A stretch of 64,000 nt of DNA from Solen grandis (Eukaryota; Mollusca; Bivalvia; Adapedonta; Solenidae): contig CM037777.1 in assembly GCA_021229015.1 (NCBI GenBank), forward strand, positions 59,854,642 to 59,918,641. Direction: 5' to 3'. The translations under genes and the position numbers were made by a program. A model generated the notes under the pieces. That model worked only from the letters and a program-made list of their open reading frames with translations. It did not search any database and was not told where the DNA came from. Position 1 is the first letter of the stretch. Every line of letters begins with the position of its first letter. This document shows, in pieces, positions 37,101 to 52,100 of this stretch.

Positions 37101-40100
37101 ATGAGGCGGGACAACCGACTGGTTAGCAACATTCTGGCTCTCGGGCCCATCGTCTACCTGAAGAATCTGGACGAGACAGACTTCAACCACCAGGTATTGG
37201 GCAGCCATATCTTGTATACACAAATACGACCTTGACCTTTGACTAATGTGGCTATTTCTTCAACCACCAGGAATTGGGCAACCGTATCTTGTATACACAA
37301 ATATGACCTTGACCTTTGACCGATGTGGCTATTTCTTCAACCACCAGGAATTGGGCAACCATCTCTTGTATGTAAACATATGACTTTGAGCTTGACCTTT
37401 GACAGATGTGGTCATTTCTTCAACCATTTCGTACTTGGTCAACCTCTCTTGTATACACAAATATGACCTTGACCTTTGACAGATGCAGCTATTTCTTCAA
37501 CGACCATGATTTGGGCAAAAGTCTCTTGTATACACAAATATGAACTTGACCTTTGAGTGATGTGGCTATTTCTTCAACCACCAGGTACTTCAACAGTTCT
37601 TGAATACATGAATAAGACCTTGAACTTTGACAGACGTGACTGCGAGAAACTGTCAGTTGCATACAGTCTGTTGGGATAAACTAATTTTTATGCAATATTA
37701 TAATAAGCGTTAAGTAACAGATCTACAATTTGACCAGAAAAATTTCCTCTGAAGTCAACCATACTCTCCAACCATTGATTGATTTTGATGATATCCAACC
37801 CCAAGGTGACGATCACTATCCCTGCGCCCTCTAGTGACAGACGCAGCCACATGCATCTTCTGACCATCAGGGATGACAACTCGTGTGTACCATCCTCCAG
37901 TGGATACCAACACAAAAATGGCTACGTTGTACTTCGAGCTTGGAACTTGGCCGGGTATACAATACACACTTACAGCATGATTTTAACTGATTATATCATT
38001 ATTTATTTATGTTTTGTTGAATATCTTCTTGCAAATTTGAAAGAAGAATTTGTTCCCACTTTAGTGCCAGAAATATTTTCAAGCAATCTCAATTATTTTT
38101 TTCAAGTTTAATAGAATGTCACCTAAACATGAGCACACCTCAAGGAGATTTGTTTCTTCAAATGGTTATGACATCAGTGAAAATATAAAAATCCACCCTT
38201 TTAAAGTGTGTTCATGCTCTAGCAATCCTATAACTGCCAACTTAATGAAGAAATGCTCCTGTGCTTATACATATATATATATAGCCAATTAATAAATAAA
38301 AACTCTGAATTATATCCAGTATTCTTCCTCATGTATTTTAACATGTTTATCATATACATATACTTGACACATGGTAAAAGAGAGCAGATGACACTTTTTT
38401 TAATGTTCTCATTCGATCTTTACACACATTTTTTATCTAAATATTCTTATACTTATCAATGCTTATGAACATTTCTTTCTTTAACCTATTATGTGTCAAT
38501 ATGTTTGAAAATCTAATATTTCACAAATTAACATGGTCGAATTCCAATAAGGATACTTTGCGCTTAGTTAAAATGAACTACTTCAGGGTAATTTCTGGGT
38601 TTGTTTCTCTAATAAAAATGCTTAAATATTTCATTTCTTAACAAATGCATATATTGTTAGTTATTAAGGTATTATTAATTTATTTCAGCTTAGTCCTGCA
38701 CTTGAATATTTCATAAAATAGCGATGGTGGAATGTGTATCTTATTAGATTAAGAATTTAAGTATGACTTAGAGCTAAGTATTGCTGGTGGAATTTGAACC
38801 AGAAAGAAATTTCTGAAGATGTTATGTAAGTGCCACACTGCTCTCCAGTCTATCCAGCTGCCTGATTCTATCACCACCCCTCCATGTCTCTCTCCTACAG
38901 GAAGGTGGCAGTCCTGACCCGGGCCAAGTGTAAGTACAAGGCCTGTAACTCTATGGAGCAGCTCCTTGAACCTGCTGACCTCCATCACCCCACCCCCAGG
39001 GACACACCTACCAGTGTAGCCACACCCTCAAGGACACGCCCACCGCTGTAGCCACTCCCACGGAGACAACTACAAGTATAGCCACAACCTAATGTGTGAG
39101 CCACGACCAGATGACCTGAGCTAATATTATGCTGGCTACAGAACATTTATTTATCTTTGATACATAGAAATGATACAAACTTATCAAATTTGCTTAAAGG
39201 CATTCAGTCTATGCAAAGCAATGTCAATAGAACATAGATGAAAATCAATTCAATAGGGTGTGTGAAATGTGATCATACATGTTAACTCTTTACCTCATGA
39301 ATATTCATGTACAAATTTATAACTGAATATTTATTGACTGCACTATAAATAGTGTATGAAACAATTGCTTTTATTTGCCATGTAGACTGTGCGGAATTTC
39401 AGCTACAATATTTCATCAGCAAACAGAGTGTGTTTGCCAATTTATCAACATGAGTGAGAGAGTGACTGACAATTTGACTTTACTGTCGCTGCGACAGTAT
39501 TTCAGCATATAACAACGTCCAGCTAATTACAGGTGGAGGAAGGCCCCAAATGCACAGAGGCATCCAGGTAGAACCACCGACCTACCGCAAGCCAGCTGGA
39601 AGGCTTCCTCACATGAAAATCCGAATGACCCTGCCGGGATTCGAACCCACGCAGTGAGGGGCTGAGTGAGTGTTTAAGTCAGGGACTTTACCCTCTCAGC
39701 CAAGGAGGCGACAATCAATATGAGTCTACATAAGATTAAGGGTTAAACAGTAACCATCAATGAATGATGTGTGTGCCAATATCATAATCAGTGAGAATTA
39801 TTTATAATGGGTTCCCATTGAAAGAGCAATAAAAAAAGAGGAGTGTGATTTTTTGGCCTTCAAAGAGGAGTCTGAAGAGCAAGACAGACTGACTGCCTGA
39901 AAGCCACACTCTCTGTCCATTCCGTCCATTTATTTCTGCCATTACTTATGTATTGACAGTTTTCAAGATTCTATTTTCATCTTAATTCTCTCACAATGTT
40001 GCTGTTGTATTAATTTTAGGAATGTGATACTTATTTCTAATTCAAATTTAGCTGTTCATAATTTATTAAAGGAAATTTTTGTGCATACAGAAACAGGCTG

Positions 40101-43100
40101 CTTGTATTTATTTCCATCCACATTCTTTATTATGAAACTTTCATCCTAGCTACAATTTGTTCATAAACAAGACTGTTCTCTGGAACACATGTCAACTGCT
40201 GAAGACTGACAGAAAACATGTGATGGACTGATGGACAGCTGGACAGACAGACAACAGAAAAATGATCCCTATGTGTCACCACCTCTGCCTACAGCAGTTG
40301 ACACAAAAAGTAGCATATCAAGGACTTGATGCAAAACTATGGTTGCTTCATACAAATCAAGAGGGAGATACAACAGTTTTGCACCATGTCTGCTATATAC
40401 TTAATGAAAGAAGCAAAGTCCTCAGATCATCAATCAAAGAAACAAAACACAATTCTTGATATAGATAATCTTAGGCCAAAAAAACAAAGGTTCCGTTTCT
40501 GGTCTCCAGCAAATAAAAAAAAAGGATTGGTAGGTTGGGATTTTATTATTATATTTTTACATGAAACAAAAGGTAAAAAAAAAGGAATTTTTTTTTTTTT
40601 TTTTAAAGGCGGAAAGGTAAAACACAACTTAAAAAAGAGGTCAGTCGGGAGATCAGAAATGGAACTATATTTTTTTTTGGCCTTAGGTAAATATATGATG
40701 GCCATCACAAAGAGAGAAACAAAAACAACACCACCATTTGTTTCCTTTAAAAAAAAAATAGGCCAAAAGATCTCAGCACCTAGCAGGGATTGCACTTTCA
40801 ACCTTCAAGACCTGTAGTCAAAGATCACTTACACCGGACTATGTTGCTCAATTATAACATGAATGCCAGTATACAGCTAAATCTTCGTTTGGGCCTGAAC
40901 TAATGCTACACTAGTCCCACCACCCACTCTTTCCAGGCCCCGACCCTCGAGTTACTAACAGGACCACCAGGTTTTATGGTGGATGCAAGATAATTAAGGG
41001 CCTACATGGCTGAATGGTATGAGCCACTGACTAACTATCACTTAGACTATACATCCTCGAGTGCCAATACTGCGCCCCTTTAAGATTTATTAAGGAAATG
41101 CAACATAAATAAAATACATAAAATAAAACTGTTCACATACAAATTAATTCTATCAAATTCACATTGATACCCCTCAAACATTTCTTTTATACATAATTAT
41201 TCACTCGAAAATTACATTTTATACATTACGAGTCAAATATATGCCTAACTCCGCCCCCTAGGTGACGTCATAGCAGTTGCGAATTGTACACATATGACTT
41301 CCACTTACAATTATGTAAATACAGCAGATGGAATTTCCAAGATACTTTTATTTTTAAAATTTGAGTGTAAAAAGGCTATTCTGCATGGTAATCATTTTGT
41401 ATTAAGAAAAAACACATAAAGAGTGGTGCAAGATAAATTTGCAATATTTATCTGTTTTAATCAAAATTTCGTTCAAAAATCATCTGAGTTTATTTACAGA
41501 AGCATAGTAAAAAAAAAAACTCAGTCGCTTACGCATGTAATAAATCTAGCGAGACTACGATAAAAAAAAAAAGGAAGGTGGCAGAGTTAGGACAGAGTCG
41601 CAGTTAGGACCTCCGATGATATATATTTTTAAGTAAAATTTTTCATGCCAGAAAGCCTGTGTACCCTGGGTCTTCCTCAATATGAAAGCAAGACTGAAAT
41701 ACTGTCCAGGTGACAGCAAACTCCAACATACGCCCGTCCTGCCATTTTATCATTGAAAGGGTCATAACTCTAAAGTGGAATATACTGACTGGTTTTCAAA
41801 CTGGATTGAGATGCTGTGCCAATACTCAATGTGACAAAGTCTGGTAGAGATTGGTTCATGTTTCTCAGTGTTAAAGAGCAGACACTGTTAACTTTGCAAT
41901 TTTTCATAAATTAAAGGGCAATGACTCTAGAGTGTTCAAGTTATTTTGGCTGGTTATGACAGTGACCAAGTTTGGACAAGATTGGTTCATGTTTGTTAGA
42001 ATTAGAGAGCAAACACAGTAAATTCAGCAATTTTTCATCAATTCAAGGACCATAACTCCGGAGTGTCTGGGACAATCTGGCTGATTATTAAAAGGAACCA
42101 AGTGTTTGAGATATATAGACCAGACAACATCACTGGATGCTGACCAGCACATCCAGACACCGCAGGTGAATCCATAATATGTTCCGTCTTATGGTTAAGA
42201 ACAGACATGTATACAATTGAAGACCGTGATACTGGACTCACCATTAAAGAAGAGGAAGGGGATCTCGTGTCTCAGCTCCTCTCCCCTGGCGATGGCTTTA
42301 CACAAGACTGTGAACACAAGCTTGTACTCTGTACCGTCCTTACCAGGGCTGTTCTCTTGTAGTGCCAGGGTCTGTATACAGTAGATTTACATACACAGTA
42401 CATATGGATAATCCAGAACAGCAAAGGAAAACCTAATGGATGCTCCCTCAAGTAAGATTAGTTTGGAAGACTGAGCACCTAGTACAAATGTTGGCTACAA
42501 TGATCTGCCAATATGTTATGGTTTATGGGTGGTGAAATGCAATATTGGAGACAGTGGCAGATCCTTAAATACATCAAGATATCAAGGATTGGAGTAAAAC
42601 TATGGTAACTAAATGTACACATAAATATTGAACAAGTTATATTACAAGTACGCAATATGTTTACCAACCCACCTACTAATCAGTTTTATGGGAATCTTTT
42701 TTTTGTAAAAAAAATTAATGTAATATCAGCAAGCTGGTATTTCCTGAATATTGGCTCAAGAAATAAAATATGTGTAAAAAAATTAATGGCCGTTTTAGTG
42801 TGTTTGAGCAACTCTCCGTGACAGTGAAGCGTAACACACAATACACTAAAGTTTCCTGCAGTGGAAATACAAGGCCTGCCTTTCCCATCCATGCTAGGTC
42901 AACTACCCATAAAAAGTACCATAAACAAAACCGTGTTATTTTGTGTTATTCTGGTCAACCATTAACTACTTATTATCCCATAGTGTTTCAATTTGATACC
43001 CTGTAAATCAAACTGAATACATTTGTAGACGATGGACAAGTCTAGAGGTTAATTCCGACAGAAAAGAAAAAATGCAAAAAATCAATTTTATTAAAACATA

Positions 43101-46100
43101 ATACTGCCCCTGGAGATAAAACTATAGGATCAGACACAAAACTACCTGTTCACTCTTAAACCTGACTTCTTCTCCTGAAACAATAAATTCCTGATGTAAT
43201 AAACCAAGTTTAAAGGTACACCCCTCAAGACGTGTCAGACAAAGAATTAGCCTGTACCTGGATGCTACACGTCCCACCCGCTAGCGTCATAGAATTCTTC
43301 GACTTTCCGCCCACAAACAGCGGAGTCTCCTTTCCTCCCGAGGGTGTTTCTATGGTGACTTCTACACTACCGTTCATCCCCTTGGTAACATGGTTCCCAA
43401 ACTTATCCTGTGAATAAAGAAACAGAGCTGTACACACTTCTAGTAGTCAACTGATTATCACTGGAGAGGCGATGATAAGTTGTTATAGATGAGATCGGTC
43501 ATAATGATTATGTATCATGACATCTTGAGGTCCTTTTCTTATTTTCGGCAGAGGAATAGTATTATATGCTAAATGTTTAAACAGATATTTTATTTCATTT
43601 TGTGCAAAGTTTCAAGTGCACCAATATCATTCTACATGTGCATTGATGTGTTTACTTCAAATACAAATTATAAATATACAAAAGCATGTATTTTATATTT
43701 TGTTTTAACACTTACATTATTACATAAGCCAATGGAAGTGGTTTAATTTTTATGATTAGTATCATAATGTAACCACTAACTAAGCAAACTAGAACTATCA
43801 CTGAAGGTGATTCATACCCCCACCCCCATCTTTGACACAGGATGTATTCACATGACACATAAAATGAATGTTCACACATAGGATTTGGGCTTATAAGCAT
43901 ACCAAAAAAAAAATATTATCACTAAAGGTGATCAATACCCACACCGGAAGTCTGTCATGTGTAGGAATACAGTTTCAAAAGTTTGCGTGAGTGAAAGACT
44001 ACATGTATGTAAGGTTTAAAGTTAGTGTGAGCAATGGTTCAAAAGTTTTGGACAATGCTAAAAAGTTTTGACAGACAGACAGATAGACAGAGAGACACAC
44101 ATACAGACACACAGAAGAAAACAATTTGCCCCCAAGATCTGTAGCTGAGGAGAATAAAAATGCAGTCTAATTATGGTTCACATCCATATTTATTGTTTGC
44201 AAAAACCTGTCTTTAAGAATTTACATTGTGGTTTTCTTATGAACTGCACTTCCTCTCATCAAGATCAATCTACATATGAAGTTTCATCAACCTAGCTACT
44301 TTAGTATTGGAGTTAGGCTCCGGACAAAATCAAAAGATTAAAAATGACAAAGGGCAATAACTCCTTTCTAAATAAATGCAGAGTTATGGTTCTTGTGCAC
44401 TGCACTTCCTCTCATCAAGATCAATCTACATATGAAGTTTCATCAACCTAGCTACTTTAGTATTGGAGTTATGGTCCGGACAAAATCAAAAGATTAAAAA
44501 TGACAAAGGGCAGTAACTCCTTTCAAAATACATGCAGAGTTATGGTTCTTAGGCACTGCACTTCCTCTCATGAAGGTCTATCTACATATGAGGTCTATCT
44601 ACATATGAAGTTTGATCAACATAAGTACAGTAGTTTTGGAGAAATGCTCCGGACAAAATCAAAAAACAAAAATTAAGGGGAACCTTTAAAAAAAGAGTTA
44701 TGGTTCACTTCCTCTCATCAAGATCAATCTAGATATGAATTTAACCCTACTTTATATTGGAGTTATGCTCCGGACAAAATAAAATTAAAAATGACAAAGG
44801 GCAATAACTCCTTTCAAAATACATACAGAGTTATGGTTTTTGTGCACTGCACTTCCTCTCATCAAGATCAATCTACATATGAAGTTTCATCAACCTAGCT
44901 TCTTTAGTATTGGAGTTATGGTCCGGACAAAATCAAAAGATTAAAAATGACAAAGGGCAATAACTCCTTTCAAAATACATGCAGAGTTATGGTTCTTATG
45001 CACTGCACTTCCTCTCATCAAGGTCTATCTACCTATGAAGTTTCATCAACATAGGTACAGTAGTTTTGGAGAAATGCTCCGGACAAATATTTGTAGACCA
45101 ACCGCCGGACCGACGGACCGACCGACCGACAGGGTGACTCCTATATACCCCCCCAAATTTCATTTGTGGGGGTATAATAAGTTAGGCTTTTGAAACTGAT
45201 TATTAATCGAATATCTAATTGGTTTGGCTTTGGATTATTTCCGATTAATCAATTCGCTGTTTTAAAAATGGGGTAAGATAAGTTTCAGCAAATACAAAAC
45301 AAAAACTGATCAAGCAGTGACTCACAGGACAGACCAGGGAATAAGAGAGTGCTGTGTAATGTTTTCCTACCCTGAGCTCCAGTTTTAGATTCCTCAAAAT
45401 ACAGCGAGTGGCCAGGTTCCTGGTGTTGGATACCGTCACTGTCCCTGGGGAGTCTGTGGTTACCAGGGAGACAGGGGGACCTGGCTCCACTCGCACATGG
45501 ATCTGGAACAGACAAGGTGTGTGTCACTGTCAACAGGCTGGATCATCTTGGGGCCACGAGTGGATCATAACATTAGTTATCATATACCCACGTCTCTACC
45601 CCTCTTTCTTAAAATTTCCAAACAAAGTCTCCCTTTCTCAACTTTTTTCCTCTAACTTTGACCTATCTTTATTATCTTTATATCACAATTCTCAAACTTT
45701 TAACACATTTTCTTTTTCTTACTTTCTCTCTCTTAAACTTACCAAAATTACTTCCTCTCCATCACAATCACCCCCCTCTCCCAGTGCTATTCTAACATAT
45801 CCTCATCTCTCTCTTCCTTGCTTGCTTTCTCCCTCCCAACTATAAAACATTTATAAATTGTCCCCCTGTCTCTACATCTAGATTTCCATCCTACACACTA
45901 GTTCTATAACCACACCCCTTAGCTCCATCCCCTGAGTTACTTACCACATTACTGAAGAGCTGATGTTTCCCGTCATAGTACACAAACATGATGTTGTTGG
46001 CACCTGTGTGCGGGGGGACCTCAACATCTCTGTACACAAAAAAAAAATCCTAATTGTCATCATTTATTCATTCATCACAACCAAATTTTCCACACCAATA

Positions 46101-49100
46101 GCATCACTATTGAAGACAAATTCCAATGTATCACTGGCCTTAAAAATAAAATCAAATGTAGTGAAATAAAATCCTATGATTAAATCATGTCTAGTTCATG
46201 CCTGTGCATTAAAGACCTGTGAACCTTATATATTCATCCAAATTTGAGTTCTCATTGCAAAGACTTACTAACCTGACAGAGATCCACAACTCTGATATAG
46301 GTAAAGAGCAAGTCAAGAGAAGCTCTTGCTAAGTTACATATAAGATCATGTGACTGCGAGATAACGTGGCATGTGTAAATTTTTCATATCAATTACAAAT
46401 ATACTGAGTTTTCTTTTCAATTTAATGCTGATTAAACCAAATATGTATATCTCTCTTAAGATTGCAGATTTTTTTTTTTGTCAAGAGGAAAAAAAAACAA
46501 AAAAACATTATTTTGGACAGTTTCATATCTCTGTTGATTAGGTCTTTGATTGAATAAGTTGTGTCAAATGTCACAAGCTTAAGTCTTAGCATACCAATAA
46601 ATGGATCATGAGGATGAAAGAAAAGAAACTTGAAAGAAAACACAGCTGATAGACAGACAATTAGAGAGAAAGACAATCAGACAGACAGACAATTAGAGAG
46701 AAAGACAATCAGACAGACAGACAATCAGAGAGAAAGACAATCAGACAGACAGACAGACAATCAGAGAGAAAGACAATCAGACAGACAGACAATCCGAGAG
46801 AAAGACAATCAGACAGACAGACAATCAGAGAGAAAGACAATCAGACAGACAGACAGACAATCAGACATCTATGACCAGGGAGATAACTCTGTAACATGTA
46901 CACAGGTACATTGTCTCACATACTTGAAGAGAAATGTGCCTGGCTGGCCTTTCTTCACCACAGGGACATATGACAGGGTCTGAAACACACAAGAGGGCAA
47001 CACTGAACAATACCCCATTGACAAACTGAAGTTTGTAAGTGTTCTATATGGTCCATTGATGACCATCATTGTCCTACTTTTTTTTGTTTTTCAAACATTG
47101 CATATCCTTTATTTAGTTTATACTTTATTTATTTTACACCGATTAGGAAACAAGTTTTGACAACTTATATTAATCACTCTCGATGGCTCTGATGATGGCG
47201 TATGTGGTCATTATTGTAGGAGGAAACCAGAGAGCCAGGAGAAAACCCACGTGTCTGGACCATGGTCGACCACTGTACCCTTTCACATACGTGACCAGGA
47301 TTCAAACCCAGTACACATATGTGAAAAGCGAAGCGTGTTACCACTACGCTATCTAGGCACCCTATCCTTTATAACACAGTATCCTTTATAACACAGTCAC
47401 TTGTGCCAACATAATATTAGACTATGTTGTAACCATAAAACATCAATTAACAAATTACAGATTAACCCTTTCCCTCATAGAGGACACCATGAAAAGACCT
47501 ATGCGAACAGCATAAAACCAGATCAGCCTGCGAGTAACTCGCAGGCTGATCAGGTTTTAAGCTGTTCACTGCTCCTCAGTGGTCTGGAAATGAGGATTTT
47601 GTAATTAAATTTGGTAAGGTTTAACTGTGGCTTTCTGCAGTTCAGGTTTTATGTGATACCTATTGAGTGCGTCAAAATGAGTCTATATGAGGGAAAGGGT
47701 TAAGGGGTCAATGATACTGGTAGTCATGTCAGGATGGTTAAAACCAAACTAGAATTATCACTGAATGTGATTAATACCCCTGCATGCCACTTTGACACAG
47801 AAGAAAAAATATCTCCTACATATCTGAAAAAGCAGTTTGTGCCACCAACTTTTTCTATATACACAGAAATGTCTATGGGCCAAATGTCAAATTTCATTGA
47901 AATATCTTCAAATCTGAAGAAGTATTTCTAGCCTGATGGACCAACCAACAAACTTGACAGGCTGATTTCACATTATGTACACAGATGTTTATAAACATTT
48001 GTTTATGGTAGTACAACAAAAGCATATTCAATATGTCATATTTTGGGGACCACAGGAGTATTTGTATTTAGCCTAAACTGCAAGTTCATGGCAGATAATA
48101 ACAGTTTTTATTGAAATGACATATAAATGAATAAAACCCCACAACCAGTATACTGGAGTTTTAAATACGTTTCAGTCAACATTTCCTTAATCATCATTTT
48201 CTGAAAGGGAAACAAATAATTTACAAGCATACTAAAGGCAGTCATACAGCTGTTTTTAACCTTTTACCAGATAAATATTCATGTACAAATCTATGACTTA
48301 ATGAGTATCAATTTGCATGGTACATTGGTCTTGTGATTCCTGAAGGTCTGATGGGATTGGCAAAAAAAATTTGAAGAATCACCATATTTGATGAAGCATT
48401 CAGATGTTGAATTTAATGTTGACATTTGTTGATATGTAAATAAGTTGTGCAAAAATACGGCCGTGTTATTTAAGCTTGCCTACTTACTCTCTAGATAATT
48501 GATGATTGTGAAAACAAATACAAAGCCATCATGGTATTAATCACAGCGACAGGGAGTCATGGGGTGGGTGCCATGGGCATAAGGCAGATTGATAATGACT
48601 TAGAAGAATCATACAGAAATTATTTATATCTAGGGACCTGGTATGGAGCTCAGGGAATCAATAAGCACATGTTTGAAGAATATTTACATTAATATTTATA
48701 TAGAATAAGAAGGGCTAAATCAAGGGACCAAGCTTGTAGCTTGAGTCTTCATCAATATTCAATGAATTGTCAAATTAAACCGTGAGACCTCAGTATATGA
48801 AAAATGGATTTACTATGCCTTGCAAAATATGCAGAATCCTAAATACAATATCATGAATGCAAATAGAGGACATCCTGATCTCATAGTCTGCTCTGCTTGC
48901 CAATGTGTCAAAACGCACCAATACCAGGTAGAGTGTTAAGAAGAGCGCTGCCGTACCCGTGTTGGAAGACTGTTACTGTCGGGGCCGTCTGACTTCCAGA
49001 CCTTCATGGATGTGGCTGAGGCCTTTGCTGCTGCCAGCACGCTATCATTCTCTGCGAATATCTTTACTGTGAACTCTGGTAACCAAAATATAGTAATTTT

Positions 49101-52100
49101 AAGTAAGATTGTCTGTTCTTTCAACCATTGTCATAGGACATATATGTATTTCATAGAATCACAAGTGAAAGTAATATGAAACATAAGTATCAACAAATGG
49201 CCTACTTATTTCATGCTATTTCAGTGCATTTTTCAAAATTTCTTTTTCACATGTCTTTGAAATTCTCCCTCAATATTACTGATATAACAACATTTTTATA
49301 AAACGGTTGCCATTGGAGATTTTTTTTTTTTAACCTCAGCTCAGTTAACAACACATTACTTTAAAATAGACATGGAGTAATTTCAATGCAATTAATCTTC
49401 TACAGTGAAAGATACATGATTATCATTTATGCTATTTTTCAGTCTTTTCAGTGACAGAATAGACTGAAAATTTAACCCTTTCCCTCATAGAGGAAACCAT
49501 GAAAAGACCTATGCGAACAGCATAAAACCAGATCAGCCTGCGAGTAACTCGCAGGCTGATCAGGTTTTATGCTGTTCGCTGCTCCTCAGTGGTCTGGAAA
49601 TGAGGATTTTGTAATTAAATTTGGTAAGGTTTAACTGTGGTTTTCTGCAGATCAGGCTTTATGTGGTACCTATTGAGTGCGTCAAAATGAGTCTATTTGA
49701 GGGAAAGGGTTAACCAAGATTTTGAAACAAGTTTTAGCAGCTCACATGAGGCTCCGTGTGAGGAAATTAAATTACCCAGGATAAACCTGTGTATCCATGT
49801 GGTCATTACTGTGAAAGGAATTCAGATTACCACAGGTAAACCCGTGTATCCAAGATGGAAATTTGCCCCTTATTATTAAATATTATTAGTTGGCAGAATT
49901 CAAGCCTGTAATTCAACCAAAGATGCATGTAAGAAGGGAGGTGTGCTACCCTTACATTAGAGACATCAACTTTGTATACAGACATAACACTGGCTTTTAT
50001 TTAAAAAAAAATAAAATCAAAACCACATTTTTTTTTTCATTTTCAATGCAACACATTTTATTCCTAATTTTGTCTGCTTTAGACACATTTAACAGCCATA
50101 ACACTGTGTGACAGGAATACCATTAAAAGCTTGACATTTATTCTTTATCAGGAAAAATCTAGGCTACAATTAAAAAATATAATTGCCAAGCCCCGCCTTA
50201 CCTGGCATGGTTTCCCCAGCAATGAAGGTAGCCTTGTTATTGTAGGATACATCCATCTTGCTAGGTCGAGTGGGGTCAGCCTGGATGGACAGTTGAAGTT
50301 TGGGGCCAGAGATCACAAACCCGGAACTGATAAACACTTTCGGCTGAAGGTCATATGTTCCTCTACAATACAGAAACCCTCATTAACCCTTTCCCTCATA
50401 TAGACTCATTTTGATGCACTCAATAGGTACCACATAAAGCCTGATCTGCAGAAAACCACAGTTAAACCTTACCAAATTTAATTATAAAGTCCTCATTTCA
50501 AGACCACTGAGGAGCAGCAAACAGCATAAAACCTTATCAGCCTGCGAGTTACTCGCAGGCTGATCTGGTTTTATGTTGTTCGCATAGGTCTTTTCATGGT
50601 TTCCTCTATGAGGGAAAGGGTTAAAAGACCATGAATGGAAGAGTATTCTGATAAACAAAAGCACATGGAGCTTGTTTGCTTGAGTTTAGTGTCCCACCAA
50701 TAGTATTTCCTTTAATTGATGATAAATCTACATAAGAAGATAATGTGTTGCCTCACTGCAGTATCAGTGTCATCAAGTGGCATGATATTGCATGTAGCTA
50801 TATTATTCTGACACAGGGTCAACCAGTCATGGAACTACCCTCATGTGCTGAATGTCAATCACAAGAAAGATTATATATACAAGTGTCATTTATAACAATG
50901 TCAGTCATGACCATGGTAAGGACCCTCAACTTTGTGGATGCAGGGCGCACCACTCTGAGACCCAAGACCAATGCATGTAGACCTTTTAATTTGAATTCCT
51001 TCTTTTTTTCTTTGACAGACATTTAAGGTAAATAAATGCTAAGACTTAAGCTTGTGACAATAACTACTGGAATGTGATGTCATCATGATTTATCAACACA
51101 CAAAGGTGGCATAATCATCTTTCTTCTTCCCTGCACCCTGATATAAATTTATTGTAGATATACTATTCAGTATCACCCTAGACCTGGCTAGATATGTCAC
51201 CATTATAAAACCTTATCATCCTGCTCACGTCAACATTTACTTTTACTTGCATCTTGCTTGACTGGTAGTTAAACCTTACCAGTACTGCCTTGGTATCCGC
51301 TAACAATTCTTAGCACACTGGGTAACAGTTAAAAAACTTCAATACAGCAGGAACATATACAACCATTTTTATTATATACTATGAAATATTCAGTAAATGA
51401 CATCAGTTGACATAAAAAGTTCCCTCTTTTTCACAGCCGACCTTAAAGTTAAGTTTTTTACATTTCCTGTTAAAAAATAAAGAAAAAAAAACATCCTATG
51501 TATCTACCTTCTTTTATTCTGGCTGGAGACCAGAAACGAGACTTTTTTTTTTGGCTAAGCACACTTAGTGTGGATGGTGGAATTGGAACAGATTGAAAAC
51601 TTGTTCTCGAATGAACTGGATCTGCATTTTCTATGGTAAACCATGGTGTTACGTGGTGTAAAAAGGAAAGGTTAATTTCTGATTCTAGTAGCAGGTCACT
51701 GCAACCTTGTCACACTTACATAGGACAGGACACGGAGAACGTCCCAAAGTCTGCCATACCCTCCTTGTTTGTCTTCACAGTCTGTGGGCTTGGTAACAGC
51801 TGTAACCATGGAAACAGAGGTTAATGTGGAGGTTGCGAAAATAGACACATACACATTTTAAGTTCAACCTAAGTTAGCTGTCACCTTGATTTAGGAGTCA
51901 AACTGTTGTAAGCAGTTAGCTTTTACACTCACGAAAAAAGTGCATCTTACATAACTTTAAGTGGTCAACTAGCATAAGCAACTACTTTTTCTTGTTCCCT
52001 CCAATGGTCACTAATGACAGGTTTTCTCCATCCACTGAGATAGGACATGGACTCCTATACACCCACCTTCATCCTTACAAGACACTCAGTGATGCAAGTG

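Noticed and set aside
40326..40817. Plus-strand frame of 163 codons and its minus-strand partner
   Set aside because: Built on A/T homopolymers of a TIR element; no recognisable domain.
46630..46983. Open frame of 117 codons with [11 protein letters not shown] repeats
   Set aside because: Produced by the GACAGACAATCAGAGAGAAA minisatellite; no splice or homology support.
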